NCBI RefSeq assembly: GCF_001708405.1
Contig: NZ_CP012418.1
Location: 2,356,001 to 2,420,000 of the forward strand
Direction: 5' to 3'
From: Kangiella sediminilitoris
GTDB lineage: Bacteria > Pseudomonadota > Gammaproteobacteria > Enterobacterales > Kangiellaceae
Length of the DNA: 64,000 bases
The notes below the pieces were generated by a model. That model was given only the letters and a program-made list of their open reading frames with translations. It made no database searches and was not told the origin of the DNA. How positions within the stretch are numbered: the stretch's first letter is position 1; each line of letters opens with the position of its first letter. Both the position numbers and the translations under genes were made by a program. Positions 44,211 to 54,653 of this stretch are shown here, one piece after another.

Positions 44211-44380
44211 AAGGTATCTTTGCTATAAGCTTGCCCTATTTTAGCGATAAACTCCACAATCGCAAAATAAAACCCACATTAGGGTATTTGACAAAAGCCT
44301 AACTCAAGCTATTCTAGGTATGTTTATTAGAAAAAAATAAAATTCAACACGGGGTTAACTTTGAGCAAAGGACTAGGCCA

Positions 44381-46804
44381 GTGGATAAGCAACTTCTAAA
44401 TCGCTTATTTTCCAATGATTATTCAGCATTACTGATATGTAGCAAATCGCATGTCATCAAAGTTATTTCTATTGATCCCGTTATCTCAGAAAGCTTACTT
44501 CAAGGAAGCCCAGTGGAGGAACTCCTCCCTCGTGCAGTTCAAAATGGTTCGGAGCGACGCGCCATCATTAAGCTTCCTCAGCTTGGCGTCGATAAGAATT
44601 TCATTGTGTCCTCTTTACAGATGGAAGAGGACGAGTCCCATATAGATCGAATTCTGACCCTACAGGTGTTACCAACACTTAACCTTGCTTCACCCGATCT
44701 GAACGATGTTGTTAAAGATTATAAAGAGACCGTAATCAGGAACTCCCCTATTTTTATCTATGTTCTTGATTACAAAGAAAAGATATTTTCAGAGGGCATG
44801 CATAACTATTCCAAGCTTCTTGGCTATAGTGAGCGCGAAATTATGGACATGCCCGATGGAGTATATAGCTTTATTCATCCAGAAGATCTTGAGGCGGTAG
44901 ACAGGCAGGAAAAAGAGCTTCGTAGTAGTGACAACCGAACGGTTGTGCCAGTAGAGTTCAGGCTACAGCATAAAAATGGTGACTGGATATGGGTTCAGGT
45001 CCACAGCACCATCTACTCTCGCAGCGAGGATGGGGAGCCACTGATAGAAATCGGTACCATCCATAAAATGAACAAGGATCAGGAAGCCGAGAATGCTCTC
45101 CGTCAAAAGGATAAATATTACCGGACGCTCGTTGAAAATAGCTATGACTGTATCTTGATGTATAACAAAGAAGGAATTGTCACTTATATTTCTCCTTCTG
45201 TCACCCGTGTCACAGGCTATCAGGAAGAAGATTTACTGGGCAAAACCCTGGAAGGATTTATTTATGAGGATGACAGGGAAGATGCCTCCGTCAATTTACG
45301 TTACGTTGCCGAGAACCCCGGAGCATCTTCCGTGGTCGAACGCCGCATAAGACATAAAAATGGCGATATTCTATGGATCGAGAGTCGTCTCGCAAACCAC
45401 TTGAATGATCCAGACATTCAGGGTGTCACCATTAATTTCCATGTCATCAGCGACCGCAAGGAAGCAGAGCAGGAAATTCATCGGTTAGCCAATTATGATG
45501 CCCTCACAGGCCTTGCCAACAGACACCTGCTGCAAAGCTGTTTATTACGCGATATCGAAAGCTGTAGTGCCAAGCAATCCAAACTGGCATTCATGTATGT
45601 CGACCTGGATAGATTTAAGCAGATTAATGATACGTTAGGTCATTCCATTGGTGACGATCTTCTGGTTTCTGTCACTAATTATATGAAAAAATGCCTGCGT
45701 AATGGTGATACTTTGGCACGCGTTGGCGGTGATGAGTTTGCAATCGTCTTACCCAATACCGAAACACACGAAGCACAGGCGGTTGCCGAAAGATTATTAC
45801 GACATCTAAAGCAACCAATACAGGCAGGGCCACACCGTGTGCAATCAGGCGCCAGTATTGGTATCAGTATGTTCCCTGAACACAGCAGTAATGCAGAAGA
45901 CTTATTCCGTTATGCGGATATGGCAATGTATTCAGCAAAATCTGATCGCAACCGCTTTAAATTTTATCAACGAAAATACAGTCAGCAGGAAAACAAACGA
46001 AGACTGATTGAAAAAAAATTAAAAGTTGCCATAGAAGATCAGCATCTGCATTTATACTATCAGCCTCGGGTCGATATCAGTTCAGGAAAAATCACCAGCG
46101 TTGAAGCCCTTTGTCGATGGGATGATAAAGAGAATGGCAGTATCCCTCCCAATATCTTTATTCCCATTGCTGAAGAGACGGGACTCATTCATGACCTCAG
46201 CCAATTGGTTACCAAAATGGTTTGTAGGCAATCTGTCGAATGGCATGGCATGGGAATCCATATTCCTATTGCTTTTAATTTATCGGTGAAAGACCTCAAA
46301 TATTTTGATCTAGTCCATAACATAAACGATACCATCGACCAGTTTGGTGTTTCAGGAAAAATGCTTGAAGTCGAAATCACAGAAAGTGCTGCCATGACGG
46401 ATGTTGTTAATACCGTCAAGGTACTGAACCAGCTGCAAGAAAATGGTATTAAATTGTCGATTGATGACTTTGGTAAAGGTTACTCATCTCTGGCCTATCT
46501 CAGTCAATTACCGGTCGATAATTTAAAGATCGATAAATATTTTGTCTCGCGTTTAAGTCCTAACTTCAATGACCACAAGATCAACCTCAACATTATCCGA
46601 ACCATTATTTCATTGGCCCAAAGCCTGAATCTTAAAACAGTTGCCGAAGGTATTGAGACACCCAACCAATACAACACTCTCAAATCCCTGGGTTGCCATA
46701 TGGGACAGGGTATTTTCTTCTACCACCCCATGCCAGCTCAACAACTGTCAAAGCTACTAAACCGGGAAGCCCGTTTAGCCCGTCAAACCATCAACATCCA
46801 ATAA
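44381..46804 (+). CDS. PAS-PAS-GGDEF-EAL c-di-GMP turnover protein
   Basis: An 807-residue cytoplasmic protein. Residues 1-110 are unassigned. A PAS/PAC pair follows near 115-235 and another near 240-365. The GGDEF motif at about 447 (VGGDEF) is intact, as is the EAL motif near 573 (VEALCRW), with EITES and DDFGKGYSSL supporting an active phosphodiesterase. It is probably bifunctional, or one site is regulated by PAS ligands. A GTG start with AAAGGA upstream is used. No partner genes. Confidence 0.9.
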   Translation: MDKQLLNRLFSNDYSALLICSKSHVIKVISIDPVISESLLQGSPVEELLPRAVQNGSERRAIIKLPQLGVDKNFIVSSLQMEEDESHIDRILTLQVLPTLNLASPDLNDVVKDYKETVIRNSPIFIYVLDYKEKIFSEGMHNYSKLLGYSEREIMDMPDGVYSFIHPEDLEAVDRQEKELRSSDNRTVVPVEFRLQHKNGDWIWVQVHSTIYSRSEDGEPLIEIGTIHKMNKDQEAENALRQKDKYYRTLVENSYDCILMYNKEGIVTYISPSVTRVTGYQEEDLLGKTLEGFIYEDDREDASVNLRYVAENPGASSVVERRIRHKNGDILWIESRLANHLNDPDIQGVTINFHVISDRKEAEQEIHRLANYDALTGLANRHLLQSCLLRDIESCSAKQSKLAFMYVDLDRFKQINDTLGHSIGDDLLVSVTNYMKKCLRNGDTLARVGGDEFAIVLPNTETHEAQAVAERLLRHLKQPIQAGPHRVQSGASIGISMFPEHSSNAEDLFRYADMAMYSAKSDRNRFKFYQRKYSQQENKRRLIEKKLKVAIEDQHLHLYYQPRVDISSGKITSVEALCRWDDKENGSIPPNIFIPIAEETGLIHDLSQLVTKMVCRQSVEWHGMGIHIPIAFNLSVKDLKYFDLVHNINDTIDQFGVSGKMLEVEITESAAMTDVVNTVKVLNQLQENGIKLSIDDFGKGYSSLAYLSQLPVDNLKIDKYFVSRLSPNFNDHKINLNIIRTIISLAQSLNLKTVAEGIETPNQYNTLKSLGCHMGQGIFFYHPMPAQQLSKLLNREARLARQTINIQ

Positions 46805-46925
46805 TATAAGCTACTTGATTTGTTTCACTTTTTTCCTTCAAGACTGAGGATATTTGGCCTGAGCTGGTGTAAGCTATAATTATCACTGAGGCTATACTTA
46901 GATAGCATAAATTGAGGTTGAGTCC

Positions 46926-47813
46926 ATGAATATAGCCATTGCCAGTTGTCAGAATTTACCGGACTGGGAAAAAGACGATATACCATTCTTTAATGAACTG
47001 GATGAACTCGGTGTTTCATATCAGATTCTTGCCTGGGACAGCGATACAGACTGGTCACAGTTTGACGCCTGTCTACTTCGCACCACCTGGGATTATCAAG
47101 AACGTATCGATGAATTCATGCAATGGATTAAGTCTGTCAGTACACAGACTCGATTGATTAACTCCAGAGCCATCGTTGAGTGGAACAGCCATAAAAGCTA
47201 TTTGAAAGAGCTGGAACATGCAGGGATTAGAATTACACCTTCGGAATGGCTTCAGCAAGGCCAGTCCTACGACGTCAAAGCATTAATGGACAAGCATGGC
47301 TGGCAAAAAGGATTCCTCAAACCACTTGTCGGAGCCAATGCTCGCGAGTGTCTACGCTTCTCGATCCGTTCAGAATTTGAACTTGAGTTAGCACAAAAAC
47401 ACATTGATAAACTTTGCCCCGTAGAAGATCTCGTTTTACAGCCCTATCTTTCCAGTGTTGAAACGTTCGGGGAGACTTCTGGTATATTCTTTGGTGGCAA
47501 ATACAGTCACGGCACCCGTAAAGTTCCGGTGAAAGGTGATTTCCGAGTACAGGATGATTATGGAGCCAGTGACTATGTGTACCACTTGACCGACGATGAA
47601 CTGGAACAGGCTCACAAAGCTATCCAATACATCACCGAAAAAGCGGGGCCACCACTATATGCTCGAGTGGACTTCCTTCACCATAAAGGGGGACCGGTAT
47701 TCGTTAATGAACTTGAGCTGATTGAACCTTCGTTATTCTTTCGCCATGGAGGCCGCGAAAGTTGTAAAAAGTTTGCACAGGAACTTGTAAATACACTACA
47801 AAAGACCCATTAG
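46926..47813 (+). CDS. ATP-grasp ligase, glutathione-synthetase-like
   Basis: A 295-residue protein with an ATP-grasp fold. FDACLLRTTWDYQERIDEF and INSRAIVEWNSHKSYL match the N-terminal region of a family near glutathione synthetase/DcsG. ADP-forming ligase of an amino acid or carboxylate is likely. FVNELELIEPSLFFRHG near the C-terminus supplies the metal-binding residues. The substrate is not known. Confidence 0.72.
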   Translation: MNIAIASCQNLPDWEKDDIPFFNELDELGVSYQILAWDSDTDWSQFDACLLRTTWDYQERIDEFMQWIKSVSTQTRLINSRAIVEWNSHKSYLKELEHAGIRITPSEWLQQGQSYDVKALMDKHGWQKGFLKPLVGANARECLRFSIRSEFELELAQKHIDKLCPVEDLVLQPYLSSVETFGETSGIFFGGKYSHGTRKVPVKGDFRVQDDYGASDYVYHLTDDELEQAHKAIQYITEKAGPPLYARVDFLHHKGGPVFVNELELIEPSLFFRHGGRESCKKFAQELVNTLQKTH

Positions 47814-47849
47814 TTTAAAATAACGCATTAAATACATTGGAGAATATTA

Positions 47850-48863
47850 ATGAACAAGATTTTAGGGATTGTCTTAGCTGGGTTAATTGGAATGATAGGA
47901 TGCAGCAATGAGCCCACCAATAATAAAGACCTTGATGTTAGCAAGGCTACAAAAAGCGTTGAGACAAAACAGTCAGACGAAAACCAACATAACAGTAAAC
48001 CAGATGTTAAGTCAGAGATAACCGATGAGAGTGTCAACACAGATTACACGCCGGCTCTATGGAAAATAGAACATAACGGAACGACTTCCTACCTGTTCGG
48101 TTCTATTCACATGGGAGAGGCTGATATGTACCCTCTTCCAGATGCTGTCAACAAGGCCTTTTCTGCTTCAGATTCTATCGCGGTAGAAATCGATCTTTCC
48201 AGCATCAATCAAGCAGAGCTTGCACAAACTATTCAAAGCATTGCCATTGATCCCGAAAACCCGTTAAACACCGTGTTAAAGGAAGAAACCCTGGCTGAAT
48301 ACGAGGAGTACTGTGAAGAGACGAAAAGTCCCTGCCAGATGTTTAATTCCTTCGAGCCATGGTTTGCGGGCATGACGCTGGAAGCACTAAGCATGCAACA
48401 GTCCGGTTATAGCGAACAGTATGGTATCGATAATTACTTCCTTGGCCAGGCTAAAGACAAAAATAAAAACATCATTGAACTCGAATCCATTGATTTTCAG
48501 TTATCTCTTTTTGATCAGATGCCACTAGAGCTTCAGGACATGTTTCTCTACAGTGTGGTTACCAAAGAAGGTAATGATACTGACGAGCTGGTATCAGCCT
48601 GGAAGCAAGGTAATGTGGAAGAATTCATAGCTAACAGTTACGAAGATGCTAAGCAAAAAGGAATGGATGAGGAAGCCTATGAGCAATTTATGGATGCTTT
48701 GCTTTATCAGCGTAACCGTGGCATGGCGGATGGCATCGCTGAACAGATTGAGCAAGGTAAGGCCTTATTCGCAGTCGTAGGCGCCGCTCATTATGGTGGA
48801 GACAAAAGCGTAAACCACTATCTTGAGGAAAAAGGATATAAGGTAGAGCGTGTAGATTACTAA
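47850..48863 (+). CDS. TraB/GumN-family lipoprotein
   Basis: A 337-residue protein with a lipoprotein signal (LIGMIGC, Cys18). After a low-complexity stretch (about 20-55), SYLFGSIHMGE and AVEIDLSS mark the TraB/GumN (Tiki-like) metallopeptidase-related domain, and the terminal VVGAAHYGGDKSVNHYLEE is its last conserved element. Role is not well known; some relatives are secreted or envelope metalloproteases. Terminator follows. Confidence 0.78.
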   Translation: MNKILGIVLAGLIGMIGCSNEPTNNKDLDVSKATKSVETKQSDENQHNSKPDVKSEITDESVNTDYTPALWKIEHNGTTSYLFGSIHMGEADMYPLPDAVNKAFSASDSIAVEIDLSSINQAELAQTIQSIAIDPENPLNTVLKEETLAEYEEYCEETKSPCQMFNSFEPWFAGMTLEALSMQQSGYSEQYGIDNYFLGQAKDKNKNIIELESIDFQLSLFDQMPLELQDMFLYSVVTKEGNDTDELVSAWKQGNVEEFIANSYEDAKQKGMDEEAYEQFMDALLYQRNRGMADGIAEQIEQGKALFAVVGAAHYGGDKSVNHYLEEKGYKVERVDY

Positions 48864-48878
48864 GATATTCTTAAAAAA

Positions 48879-48905
48879 AGCCCGGTTACTTACCGGGCTT
48901 TTTTA
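48879..48905. terminator. Terminator between the TraB/GumN and gor genes
   Basis: AGCCCGGT (48879-48886) pairs with ACCGGGCT (48892-48899), a five-base loop, then a T-run, with an A-run before. It can terminate both converging genes. Confidence 0.8.
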
Positions 48906-48917
48906 TTACTGTCAAAA

Positions 48918-50273
48918 TCAACGCATGGTGACAAATTCTTCTGCAGAGGTTGGATGAATCGCCACAGTATTGTCAAAATCAGCTTTTCTCGCCCCCATTT
49001 TCACCGCAACAGCAAAGCCCTGCAGCATTTCGTCTACGCCAAAACCAATTCCATGGAGCCCAACAATGCGCTCTTCCGGCCCTGCACAGACAAGTTTCAT
49101 CTTAGCGGGCTCTCGATGCTGCGTGAGTGCCGAGTACATCGATGTAAAGGAGGAATTATAGACCTTGATATTATCCTCACCGTAGGTTTCCTTCGCCTTC
49201 TCTTCGGTCATGCCAACTGTACCGATGGGTGGGTGACTGAATACCACAGTCGGAACGTTGGTATAGTCCAGGTGCTCCTTATCTTTGCCATTGAACAGAC
49301 GTTCCGCCAATCGTCGACCTGCCTGAATAGCGACAGGAGTTAGCGCCAGTCTTCCGGTATTATCACCTATAGCATAAATCCCTTTAGCCGTCGTATTTTG
49401 GTATTTATCAGTCTTGATAAAGCCATCTGCGTCTTTAGTCACATTGGTTTTATCAAGATTCAGGCTGTCAGTAGCCGGAGCACGACCCACCGCCCAAATC
49501 AAAGTTTCTACAGGGCCTATGACATCACCATTTTCCAATTCCAGTTCCAACTGACCATCATCCAATTTTTTAACCGACCGAGGAACGCTATGCGTATGTA
49601 ATTTCACACCGTTGTGATTCATCACCTCGACCAGACTGTCAGACAATAAGTCATCAAAATCACGTAGTGGTTTATGCTTACGTACAGCCAGACAGGTCTC
49701 CGTACCCAGCGCATTAAGCACGCCGGCGATCTCTACGGCAATATAGCCAGCCCCTACAACCACAGCCGATTTAGGCTGTTGCTTAAGTGCAAAAAAACCA
49801 TCCGAATCGATGCCATGCTCTGCTCCTGGCACATCAGGGATAATGGGATAACCACCAGTAGCGATAACAATATGATCTGCTGTATAACGCTCTCCATCGA
49901 CCTCAAGTTCGTGCTTACCCACAAACTTGGCATGTCCATGAATGACATCGACGTTATTATTACCAAGATTTCGTTCATAGCTTTTGTGGATACGTGAAAT
50001 ATAGGCTTCACGACTTTCAACCAGCTTGCCCCAGTCAAAGTCCACATTAGAAGCATTAAACCCGTAATCAGGAGCGTATTTAAATGCCTCGGCCACCTGA
50101 GCGCCGTACCACATTGCTTTCTTCGGTACACAGCCAACGTTGACACAGGTGCCGCCTAATGCCTTGCTCTCAATGATTGCAGCTTTAGCGCCATGCATGG
50201 AAGCACGATTAGCGGAAGCAATACCTCCGCTGCCTCCACCAATAGCGATAAAATCATAGTGTTTAACAGTCAT
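48918..50273 (-). CDS. gor: Glutathione-disulfide reductase
   Basis: A 451-residue flavoenzyme with FAD-binding GGGSGG, the redox disulfide C43-x4-C48 in [13 protein letters not shown], an NADPH fold near residue 170, and the C-terminal [10 protein letters not shown] with the active-site His. It keeps glutathione reduced with NADPH. The bacterial length is normal. It converges on the TraB/GumN gene. Confidence 0.92.
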   Translation of the reverse strand: MTVKHYDFIAIGGGSGGIASANRASMHGAKAAIIESKALGGTCVNVGCVPKKAMWYGAQVAEAFKYAPDYGFNASNVDFDWGKLVESREAYISRIHKSYERNLGNNNVDVIHGHAKFVGKHELEVDGERYTADHIVIATGGYPIIPDVPGAEHGIDSDGFFALKQQPKSAVVVGAGYIAVEIAGVLNALGTETCLAVRKHKPLRDFDDLLSDSLVEVMNHNGVKLHTHSVPRSVKKLDDGQLELELENGDVIGPVETLIWAVGRAPATDSLNLDKTNVTKDADGFIKTDKYQNTTAKGIYAIGDNTGRLALTPVAIQAGRRLAERLFNGKDKEHLDYTNVPTVVFSHPPIGTVGMTEEKAKETYGEDNIKVYNSSFTSMYSALTQHREPAKMKLVCAGPEERIVGLHGIGFGVDEMLQGFAVAVKMGARKADFDNTVAIHPTSAEEFVTMR

Positions 50274-50369
50274 AGTTATTTCATGGCCTTTCTGGTTATA
50301 ATGAACGGATTATAAACACATCAAGCGCTTATTTATAATAAGTGCTAAAAGAATTTAAAGTAGTCCGTT

Positions 50370-51431
50370 GTGAAAATATTTTTTGATGTAGCTTATTTAT
50401 ACTATTTACCTCACTTCGAACCCGTAATTAATGCTCTTCTCGACAATCCAGAGAGTAGCATAACTGTGGTTTTCAGTTCTGAGCCACCCAGTGAAATATC
50501 AGACTCACTTCATAGTAAGAATGTTACAACGGAAGTCGTTGATTCTGAACAGAGGCTAGACTATTACCGCAAGCATAATCCCGACTGGGTGATTTTCGGT
50601 CACGCTACGGAAATTGCTGAAGAACTCAACCAATTCTGCAAAACAGCGCTGATACTGCATGGTCTTGGTCCCAAATCCACCTATTACAATGCCTCCGGTG
50701 GAGACATACTGTATCGCTTTGTCGAATCAGAAAGTCGTCAGCAAAAACTCCAGAGCCTATACCCTGATAAACATTTTATACTCACGGGTTACACAAAATT
50801 AGATCCTATTATTAATGATCCATCCATAGCAATGGATTTAGCTGCTCTGGGTTTAGATCCTAAAAAACCAACTCTGCTGTATTCTCCAACTTTTTATCCC
50901 AGTACTATTGAGAACTTTCCCAAGGACTGGCCTGCAGAGTTTTCAGATTATAATATTCTACTGAAGCCACACTATCTGTCTTTAATAAAGTCCGCTTATA
51001 AAAATCAGCGAGCTCTAATAAAACACTGGGAAACTTTCGATAACGTTTATCTAGCCAAAGAGAGCGAACAAAACCTGGTTCCATTTATGGCCACCGCCGA
51101 TCTTATGATCAGTGAAACCTCTTCCGCCCTTTTTGAGTTCATTGCTCTGGATAAACCCGTCGTGATATGTCACTTCTTGAAATTACGTTGGGGCTATCGA
51201 GGTCTCTTAAAATTCCGTCTTAATAAACGTTTATCGGATGACTATCAATTGTTCCAGTCCATGGGCGCTAATATAGACCATTATCGTGAACTAAAATCTG
51301 CGGTAGAATCAAATCTTCAGGATCACTCACTATATAAACAGGCACGCCAGGAAATCACCCAGCAGGTTGTTGGAACAATTGACGGGCAAAGCTCTCAGCG
51401 AGTGGCACAATTTATTTTAAATCAGGACTAA
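50370..51431 (+). CDS. CDP-glycerol glycerophosphotransferase-like protein
   Basis: A 353-residue GT-B-like protein. LHGLGPKSTYYNASGGDILYR and DLMISETSSALFEFIALDKPVV are signatures of the CDP-glycerol transferase group known from teichoic acid making (TagB/TagF). It has no membrane-spanning segment. It starts a tight group of three, with two bases before the cytidylyltransferase. Because the host is Gram-negative, a role in glycerol-phosphate decoration of lipopolysaccharide or another surface glycan is likely. The start is a GTG. Confidence 0.72.
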   Translation: MKIFFDVAYLYYLPHFEPVINALLDNPESSITVVFSSEPPSEISDSLHSKNVTTEVVDSEQRLDYYRKHNPDWVIFGHATEIAEELNQFCKTALILHGLGPKSTYYNASGGDILYRFVESESRQQKLQSLYPDKHFILTGYTKLDPIINDPSIAMDLAALGLDPKKPTLLYSPTFYPSTIENFPKDWPAEFSDYNILLKPHYLSLIKSAYKNQRALIKHWETFDNVYLAKESEQNLVPFMATADLMISETSSALFEFIALDKPVVICHFLKLRWGYRGLLKFRLNKRLSDDYQLFQSMGANIDHYRELKSAVESNLQDHSLYKQARQEITQQVVGTIDGQSSQRVAQFILNQD

Positions 51432-51433
51432 AC

Positions 51434-51838
51434 ATGAGAGTCATTACTTTCGGTACCTTTGATGTATTTCATGTCGGACACGTCAATATTTTAGAGCGGG
51501 CCAGAGCTTGCGGTACAGAACTGTATGTAGGTGTTTCATCTGATAAACTTAATTTCTCTAAAAAAGACCGATATCCAATATACTCAGAGGCTGACCGAAT
51601 GCGCATCATAAGCGCCTTGTCCTGTGTCGATTTTGTTTTCCTAGAAGAGTCATTGGAACTTAAAAGGGATTACATTCAACAGTACGAGGCCGACCTCTTA
51701 GTTATGGGGGATGACTGGCAGGGTAAATTTGATGAATTATCGGATATATGCCAGGTTAAATATTTGCCTCGTACTCCTTCTATATCTACTACCGAAATAA
51801 TCGAAGTTGTTCGTCACAAAGCTCCCGGTCATGACTAA
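51434..51838 (+). CDS. Cytidylyltransferase-like nucleotidyltransferase (TagD-like)
   Basis: A 134-residue nucleotidyltransferase with the HxGH motif FDVFHVGHVN and the ISTTEII segment seen in glycerol-3-phosphate cytidylyltransferase. It probably makes CDP-glycerol for the upstream transferase. It starts two bases after that gene and overlaps the next one if that starts at 51831. Assignment to glycerol-3-phosphate is from context. Confidence 0.78.
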   Translation: MRVITFGTFDVFHVGHVNILERARACGTELYVGVSSDKLNFSKKDRYPIYSEADRMRIISALSCVDFVFLEESLELKRDYIQQYEADLLVMGDDWQGKFDELSDICQVKYLPRTPSISTTEIIEVVRHKAPGHD

Positions 51839-52598
51839 TCATATGAGTACTATTCCTGTCAGCGTATTTATAATTGCCCAAGATGAAGAGCAGCATATCG
51901 GTCGTTTATTGGATAGCTGTCAGATGTTTGATGAGATAATTGTGGTTGATAGCGGCAGCAAAGATAATACACAGTCTATTGCTGAGAGTAAGGGTGCAAA
52001 AGTTGTCCATCATGACTGGCAGGGTTACGCTCGACAAAAGCACTTCGCAATGGGTTTGTGCCAACATGAGTGGGTTCTAAACCTCGATGCGGACGAAGAG
52101 CTAACCGATGAATTCGTTAATGAGGTACAAAGCTTCATTGCCGGAAATCATGACTGTGTAGCGCTCAAATGCCGACGCAACGATCTTTTTATTGGTCGAT
52201 TTTTCTCCCGGTTTACGCGTCTCCCAACCAACACCCGACTTTTTTTAAAAGCCCATGCCAAGTACCGCTTAGAAGATAAAGTACACGAAGGGCCTGATTT
52301 TGAAAAAAAGATCGGCTATACCAATGTCTATTTTAAGCATTATGGTTATTCCAACATAGCCGAGCTAACAGACAAATATAATAAATACTCCTCACTCAAA
52401 GCCGAAGAAAAGTTTCACAAGGGTAAGCGCCCGTCGGTTCTTAAATTAATTCTTATTTATCCGTTAGAGTTTATTCGAAATTATTTAGTATACCGCTACT
52501 GTTTCTCGGGACTCAGAGGCTTTATTTTTTCACATTTGTCCGCATATTATGCTTTATTGAAAGAAGCAAAACTCTTTGAATTCAGCAAAACATCCTAG
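51831..52598 (+). CDS. Family 2 glycosyltransferase, WaaE-like
   Basis: A 255-residue GT2 enzyme. SVFIIAQDEEQHIGRLLDS, VVDSGSKDNTQSIAE and NLDADEE are the nucleotide-sugar-binding elements, with the D-x-D-like site in the last. It resembles WaaE/KdtX, which adds glucose to inner core. The start is either ATG 51831 or 51843 (no strong ribosome binding site for either); I chose the longer. Confidence 0.78.
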   Translation: MTNHMSTIPVSVFIIAQDEEQHIGRLLDSCQMFDEIIVVDSGSKDNTQSIAESKGAKVVHHDWQGYARQKHFAMGLCQHEWVLNLDADEELTDEFVNEVQSFIAGNHDCVALKCRRNDLFIGRFFSRFTRLPTNTRLFLKAHAKYRLEDKVHEGPDFEKKIGYTNVYFKHYGYSNIAELTDKYNKYSSLKAEEKFHKGKRPSVLKLILIYPLEFIRNYLVYRYCFSGLRGFIFSHLSAYYALLKEAKLFEFSKTS

Positions 52599-52607
52599 AA
52601 GGTATTT

Positions 52608-54653
52608 ATGTCGAATCCTCTTTTAAATCTAACTACATTGCCTCCCTTTAAAAAGATAGAGCCATCACATATGGTTCCGGCAATTGAAACCATCATCAAC
52701 GATAGTCGCAAAGCCATTAATGAATTGACAGATGCACAGGATAAAGACTCAATCACCTGGGAAAGCTTTGTAAAACCTCTTGAAGATATTAACGACCGTC
52801 TGGATCGTGCCTGGTCTCCTATTAGCCACCTCAATGCTGTTGCCAACTCTGATGAAATCCGTGAAGCCTACAACCGTTGTTTACCGTTATTATCTGACTA
52901 CGGAACAGAAATGGGTCAGCACCAGGGATTATATCAAGCGGTTAAGGCCCTCAATGATCGTGCTGAAGAGCTCAATCTGGATAAGGTACAACGCAAAATA
53001 CTTAAGGATGATTTGAGAGATTTTAAACTGTCAGGTGTTGCCCTTGATGCAGAAAAGCAAAAGCGATACGGCGAAATACAAAAACGTCTGTCGGAACTAA
53101 CCTCTAAATTTGAGCAGAATCTGCTGGATGCCACGATGGCCTGGCACAAAGATTTTGACTCAGCTGACGCACTTGATGGCTTGCCCGAATCAGCTATTGC
53201 AGCAGCTAAACAAACTGCTGAAGCAAGCGATGTAGACGGTTATCGTATCACGCTGGACTTCCCGTCATACCTGCCCGTTATGATGCATGCCAATGACCGT
53301 GAATTAAGGAAGGAAGTATACACCGCTTTTTCCACTCGAGCTTCTGACCAGGGCCCTCAGGCGGGTCAGTTTGATAACAGCGAACTCATGCCAGAAATTT
53401 TAACTTTACGTCACGAGCTTGCCAAGCTTTTAGCTTATCCACATTATGGCGAGCTATCGCTGGCGACCAAGATGGCGAAATCCACTGATGAAGTACTGGC
53501 TTTCTTGACTGACCTGGCAGAGAAATCAAAACCTCAGGCTGAAAATGATCTGAAAGAGCTTACGCAATATGCAAAAGATAAGCATGGCATAAGCGAATTA
53601 AAGGCTTGGGATTTGGCTTACTACAGTGAAAAGCTTAAGAATGAAAAGTACAACATCTCACAAGAAGAGTTACGTCCCTGGTTCCCAGAAAATCAAGTTA
53701 TCAAAGGGATGTTCGAAATAACTGGCACCTTGTTTGATATAAAATTTCAGGAGAGAGACGATGTAGACACGTGGCATCCTGATGTACGTTTCTTTGATAT
53801 CTACAGTAAGGATGATGAGTACATTGCCAGCTTCTATCTGGATCTATACGCTCGCCGTCATAAACGGGGCGGTGCCTGGATGGCTGACTCTGTCGGCCGC
53901 CGCGAAACATCGGCAGGCATTCAAAAACCTGTTGCTTTCCTGACCTGTAACTTTAATGGTCCGGTAGGTAATAAACCCGCTCTTTTCACCCACGACGAAG
54001 TGACTACCCTCTTCCACGAGTTTGGTCATGGTCTGCATCATATGCTGACCCAGATTAATTACGCCTCTGTGGCTGGCATTTCTGGAGTGCCGTGGGATGC
54101 TGTTGAGTTACCGAGCCAGTTTTTAGAGAACTTCTGTTGGGAAGAAGAGGGTCTGGCCAAAATTGCTAAACACTATGAAACCGGAGAGCCTCTGCCCACA
54201 GAAAAGTTAGAAAGGCTCCTGGCAGCCAAGAATTTTCAATCTGCGATGCAGATGATGCGTCAGTTAGAGTTTTCTATTTTTGATTTTAGAATTCATAGTG
54301 AGTTTGATCCCGAAAATCCTGATCAAATCCAATCAACTTTAGACAATGTTCGCCAGCAGGTTGCGGTTATTCACCCTCCTGAATTTAACCGTTTCCAACA
54401 CAGCTTTGGACATATCTTTGCTGGTGGTTACGCAGCGGGTTATTACAGTTATAAATGGGCTGAAGTTCTCTCAGCTGACGCTTTCTCGCGTTTTGAAGAA
54501 GAAGGTATCTTCAATCCCCAGACAGGTAACGACTTTTTAGTTAACATCCTGCAGAAAGGTGGGTCAGAGGAACCGGATGAACTGTTTAAGGCCTTCCGTG
54601 GGAGAGAACCTTCTACCGAAGCTCTGCTTCGCCACTCAGGAATAGGAAAGTAA
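52608..54653 (+). CDS. prlC: Oligopeptidase A, M3 family
   Basis: A 681-residue zinc metallopeptidase of the thimet/oligopeptidase A family. The HEFGH motif near residue 469 (LFHEFGHGLHHML) is intact with its downstream Glu. It breaks down signal peptides and short peptides in the cytoplasm. It lies nine bases after the glycosyltransferase and shares a junction with the next gene (TAA then GTG). In E. coli, prlC sits next to rsmJ; here rsmJ is 8 kb away. Confidence 0.92.
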   Translation: MSNPLLNLTTLPPFKKIEPSHMVPAIETIINDSRKAINELTDAQDKDSITWESFVKPLEDINDRLDRAWSPISHLNAVANSDEIREAYNRCLPLLSDYGTEMGQHQGLYQAVKALNDRAEELNLDKVQRKILKDDLRDFKLSGVALDAEKQKRYGEIQKRLSELTSKFEQNLLDATMAWHKDFDSADALDGLPESAIAAAKQTAEASDVDGYRITLDFPSYLPVMMHANDRELRKEVYTAFSTRASDQGPQAGQFDNSELMPEILTLRHELAKLLAYPHYGELSLATKMAKSTDEVLAFLTDLAEKSKPQAENDLKELTQYAKDKHGISELKAWDLAYYSEKLKNEKYNISQEELRPWFPENQVIKGMFEITGTLFDIKFQERDDVDTWHPDVRFFDIYSKDDEYIASFYLDLYARRHKRGGAWMADSVGRRETSAGIQKPVAFLTCNFNGPVGNKPALFTHDEVTTLFHEFGHGLHHMLTQINYASVAGISGVPWDAVELPSQFLENFCWEEEGLAKIAKHYETGEPLPTEKLERLLAAKNFQSAMQMMRQLEFSIFDFRIHSEFDPENPDQIQSTLDNVRQQVAVIHPPEFNRFQHSFGHIFAGGYAAGYYSYKWAEVLSADAFSRFEEEGIFNPQTGNDFLVNILQKGGSEEPDELFKAFRGREPSTEALLRHSGIGK

